Assembly (NCBI GenBank): GCA_900208305.1
Contig: OAPG01000010.1
Coordinates: 496,001 to 560,000, forward strand
Direction of reading: 5' to 3'
Length of the DNA stretch: 64,000 nucleotides
From: Melanopsichium pennsylvanicum
Taxonomy: Eukaryota; Basidiomycota; Ustilaginomycetes; Ustilaginales
Shown here in pieces: positions 61,475-64,000 of this stretch. Made by a program: the position numbers and the translations under genes. Each line of letters opens with the position of its first letter. Position 1 is the first letter of the stretch. The notes under the pieces were generated by a model. The model had not been told where the DNA came from. It saw only the letters and a program-made list of their open reading frames with translations, and made no database searches.

Positions 61475-62756
61475 TTTTTAACAGGTTACACTGTGAAAAG
61501 AAAAATCATGTTCCGAGTCAATGGGGAGCAAGAGAGGGACAAGGAGGAGTTAGTCAAGCTGATGCTGATGATTTGACAAAGATAGTTCCGTACAACAACC
61601 GAGACCTTGCAGCAAACAACGAACAGTACGTCGAATTTCATCTGTTTCTGCCTTTGCAGTAGTTGCACGGCCCCGTCTACGGTCCCAAACGTTTTGACTT
61701 GTTATGCCATCATGCCATTTTGGAATCAAGATGCTCCGCTCCGTGCTTCATAACTTCTCTAGATAGTCTGTTGTGAAGCGTGACCCTTTATGCCTCCGAG
61801 TCGAAACCATTGCTTGGATCGTGTCTTGTCTCTACCTGACCAATCTCCTACGAAATGTCGACTGTCAATCGCTTGTGGCACCAAGACAAATAGTAAGCTT
61901 CTCCAGCGCGGTGCTCGCTCCGCCATCACTCGATATCATCTCCCACATTGATATGACTGCTGCTGCTGCTCTGCCAACATATGGATCCTGCTCCCTTGCG
62001 AATGGTGAAACCCAACCCTCAATCAGATTCCAATGCTTATGATAGTGCTGCGTGCGACGATATTGTGCTGATGCTACAGGTCTACGTGTCGCTGGTCGTA
62101 GATATGCTTGACACTTACGTTCTTGATGAATGAGAAAAAAGTCCTAGGGAGAAGGAGGGATAGGTGATGATGAGCACTATACTTTGGTTCCACTGCTTTG
62201 GCGAAAGGCTCCACCCACCAGCCTCTCACTGCGTTCTTCCCAAACCTCACCTCGCTCACGCAACAGCAAATCCGATCGGGCGCGTGCGAGAGCCAGAGAG
62301 GTTGCGAGTTGCTCTTCCAGCCTCCATTTTAGTTAGAATTAAATCACGTGCTGTAACCAGAGTAAAAGTTCCCACGATCGGTAAAACAGGTGCGTTCACG
62401 CATGCAGAAAAGCCACGCAAATATTTCGAGCCGATTTAGGCAAGAGAGTTGAATGGTGCATTTGCGCCTACAGACCGGCGTCATCTGAGCAATTCAGAGA
62501 TTCAACTTGAATAGCAACGTCCAGAGTGAAGATTTAAGCTTCAATTCAATTGATGTAAATTCGTGATTCATTTCTGATAGTTGAGGTTGAGATCACTAGC
62601 TGCTGCCTAAGGCGAAATTCGAGGCTGCAGCACACTTAGCCAATTTCATCCAGGCGCGCAAGTCAGACACAGTCACAGCAGAGCCGTCCAGCTGCCCTGA
62701 GCAGGCGTACTGTTGCCACGCAAACTTGATGAATTCAACACAGCACACCGCAGCAA
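61475..62756. other. Promoter/spacer of RPS10
   Basis: About 1.3 kb between RPS10 and the gene at 62757-63347, both on -. Contains the RPS10 promoter. Short + strand ORFs near 61773-62042 and 62164-62439 have no coding character. Confidence 0.45.
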
Positions 62757-63347
62757 TCAGACAAGTCGAATGAGTTGGAGCTGAGTTGCAGTGGTGAGGC
62801 CATCGACACTATCCAAAGCCATATCCAGACCTCCCCTCCCTCTGCCCTCCATATCGTCAAGGTTACTCATACACGTAAGCATCTGATCTACTTCACGGAT
62901 AGCGCGCATCACTCTTTCCGACTCTGTCCCACATATCGACATTAGTAAGGCATCACCCACAATCGAAACATCTCAACTTGACAGCTTCAACGCGCAGTAG
63001 CATAGAATCAACCTGAGCCAACTCGACCTCAGCAATCCGGACACCTTATTCTACCGCTATACGTGACATTGGACGAACCACCTGGAAATATGGACGCAAT
63101 GTTGTGGCTGTTTACACTGAGATCGCCCTTCTTCTTAGTTTGGATGCACTCGTCAAGCAAACGTTTCACCCCAATACGCCACCCTAACCCGAAAACAAGT
63201 TTCAAATTTGTCAAGGTATTGCGCCAAATGGACACATACCAACGTCCAGCGTGAAGATGGAGGCGGAGGAGCAGATAACTCAAGGTCTACAATAACGCCA
63301 AGACGTTGTATAAGCTCCGATGATTGCGCATTATTCAAGTCAATCAT
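62757..63347 (-). CDS. Unrecognised multi-exon or frame-broken coiled-coil gene
   Basis: Three coding-looking stretches on the - strand lie in changing frames. The first starts at ATG 63347 (MIDLNNAQSSELIQRLG, then DLELSAPPPPSSRW) and reaches a GTATGT donor at 63239. A three-exon model fits: 63347-63240, 63133-63082 and 62971-62757, with introns of 106 and 110 bp, giving 124 residues ending ATQLQLIRLV. However, the second intron of this model also reads as helix-rich protein (RIAEVELAQVDSML, then RVEAVKL). That frame continues the heptad pattern of the last exon (DVSIVGDALLM, then ESERVMRAIREVDQML) if a single base is dropped. So the gene may contain frameshifts, from decay or sequence error, instead of introns. 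The product would be a small helical or coiled-coil protein; no family was recognised. Its start is about 190 bp from RPS30, so they share a divergent promoter. Confidence 0.45.

Positions 63348-64000
<653 letters not shown>

Overview
The window looks like nuclear DNA of a basidiomycete fungus, most likely a smut of the Ustilaginaceae. The evidence is large, mostly intron-poor genes with C-ending codons, GT...AG introns of about 95-155 bases where introns occur, very long glutamine- and serine-rich regulators, and recognisable fungal housekeeping genes, including a SERCA-type calcium pump of the kind described as Eca1 in Ustilago maydis. No bacterial operons, rRNA, tRNA or CRISPR were found. 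Species was not determined.

Layout. 1-6794 is gene-poor, with only doubtful ORFs. 6795-21539 holds a Zn2Cys6 transcription factor (one intron), a DUF7330-like protein ending in a possible farnesylation box, a single-pass membrane protein, a bHLH factor, mitochondrial release factor MRF1, an unrecognised protein and a secreted two-LysM protein. 21540-32206 holds CDC27/APC3, adenylate kinase ADK1 (one intron) and a giant Q-rich regulator. 32207-40176 is an accessory-looking stretch: one unexplained 256-codon ORF, a roughly 750 bp segment bounded by inverted repeats of about 105 bp with broken coding sequence inside, and a gene for a secreted cysteine-free protein. 40177-55385 holds a giant arrestin-fold protein, a GT31 glycosyltransferase and RAD54. 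55386-64000 holds the calcium pump, a small secreted cysteine-rich protein with a (CA)29 tract touching its start, a small spliced mitochondrial-type protein, RPS10, a hard-to-model coiled-coil gene, and the first exon of RPS30.

The genes do not form one pathway. The housekeeping set (APC/C, Rad54, Adk1, Mrf1, ribosomal proteins S10 and S30, SERCA) is ordinary. The parts most likely to be new are the three secreted-protein genes (LysM at 18806-19966, cysteine-free at 38170-39099, cysteine-rich at 59019-59411), the inverted-repeat segment beside one of them, a recurrent intergenic AT-rich palindrome, and two genes visible only after splicing or frame correction (59988-60496 and 62757-63347). 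ATG was required for all starts. Several long open frames begin upstream with non-ATG codons, and for these I moved the start or marked it uncertain.
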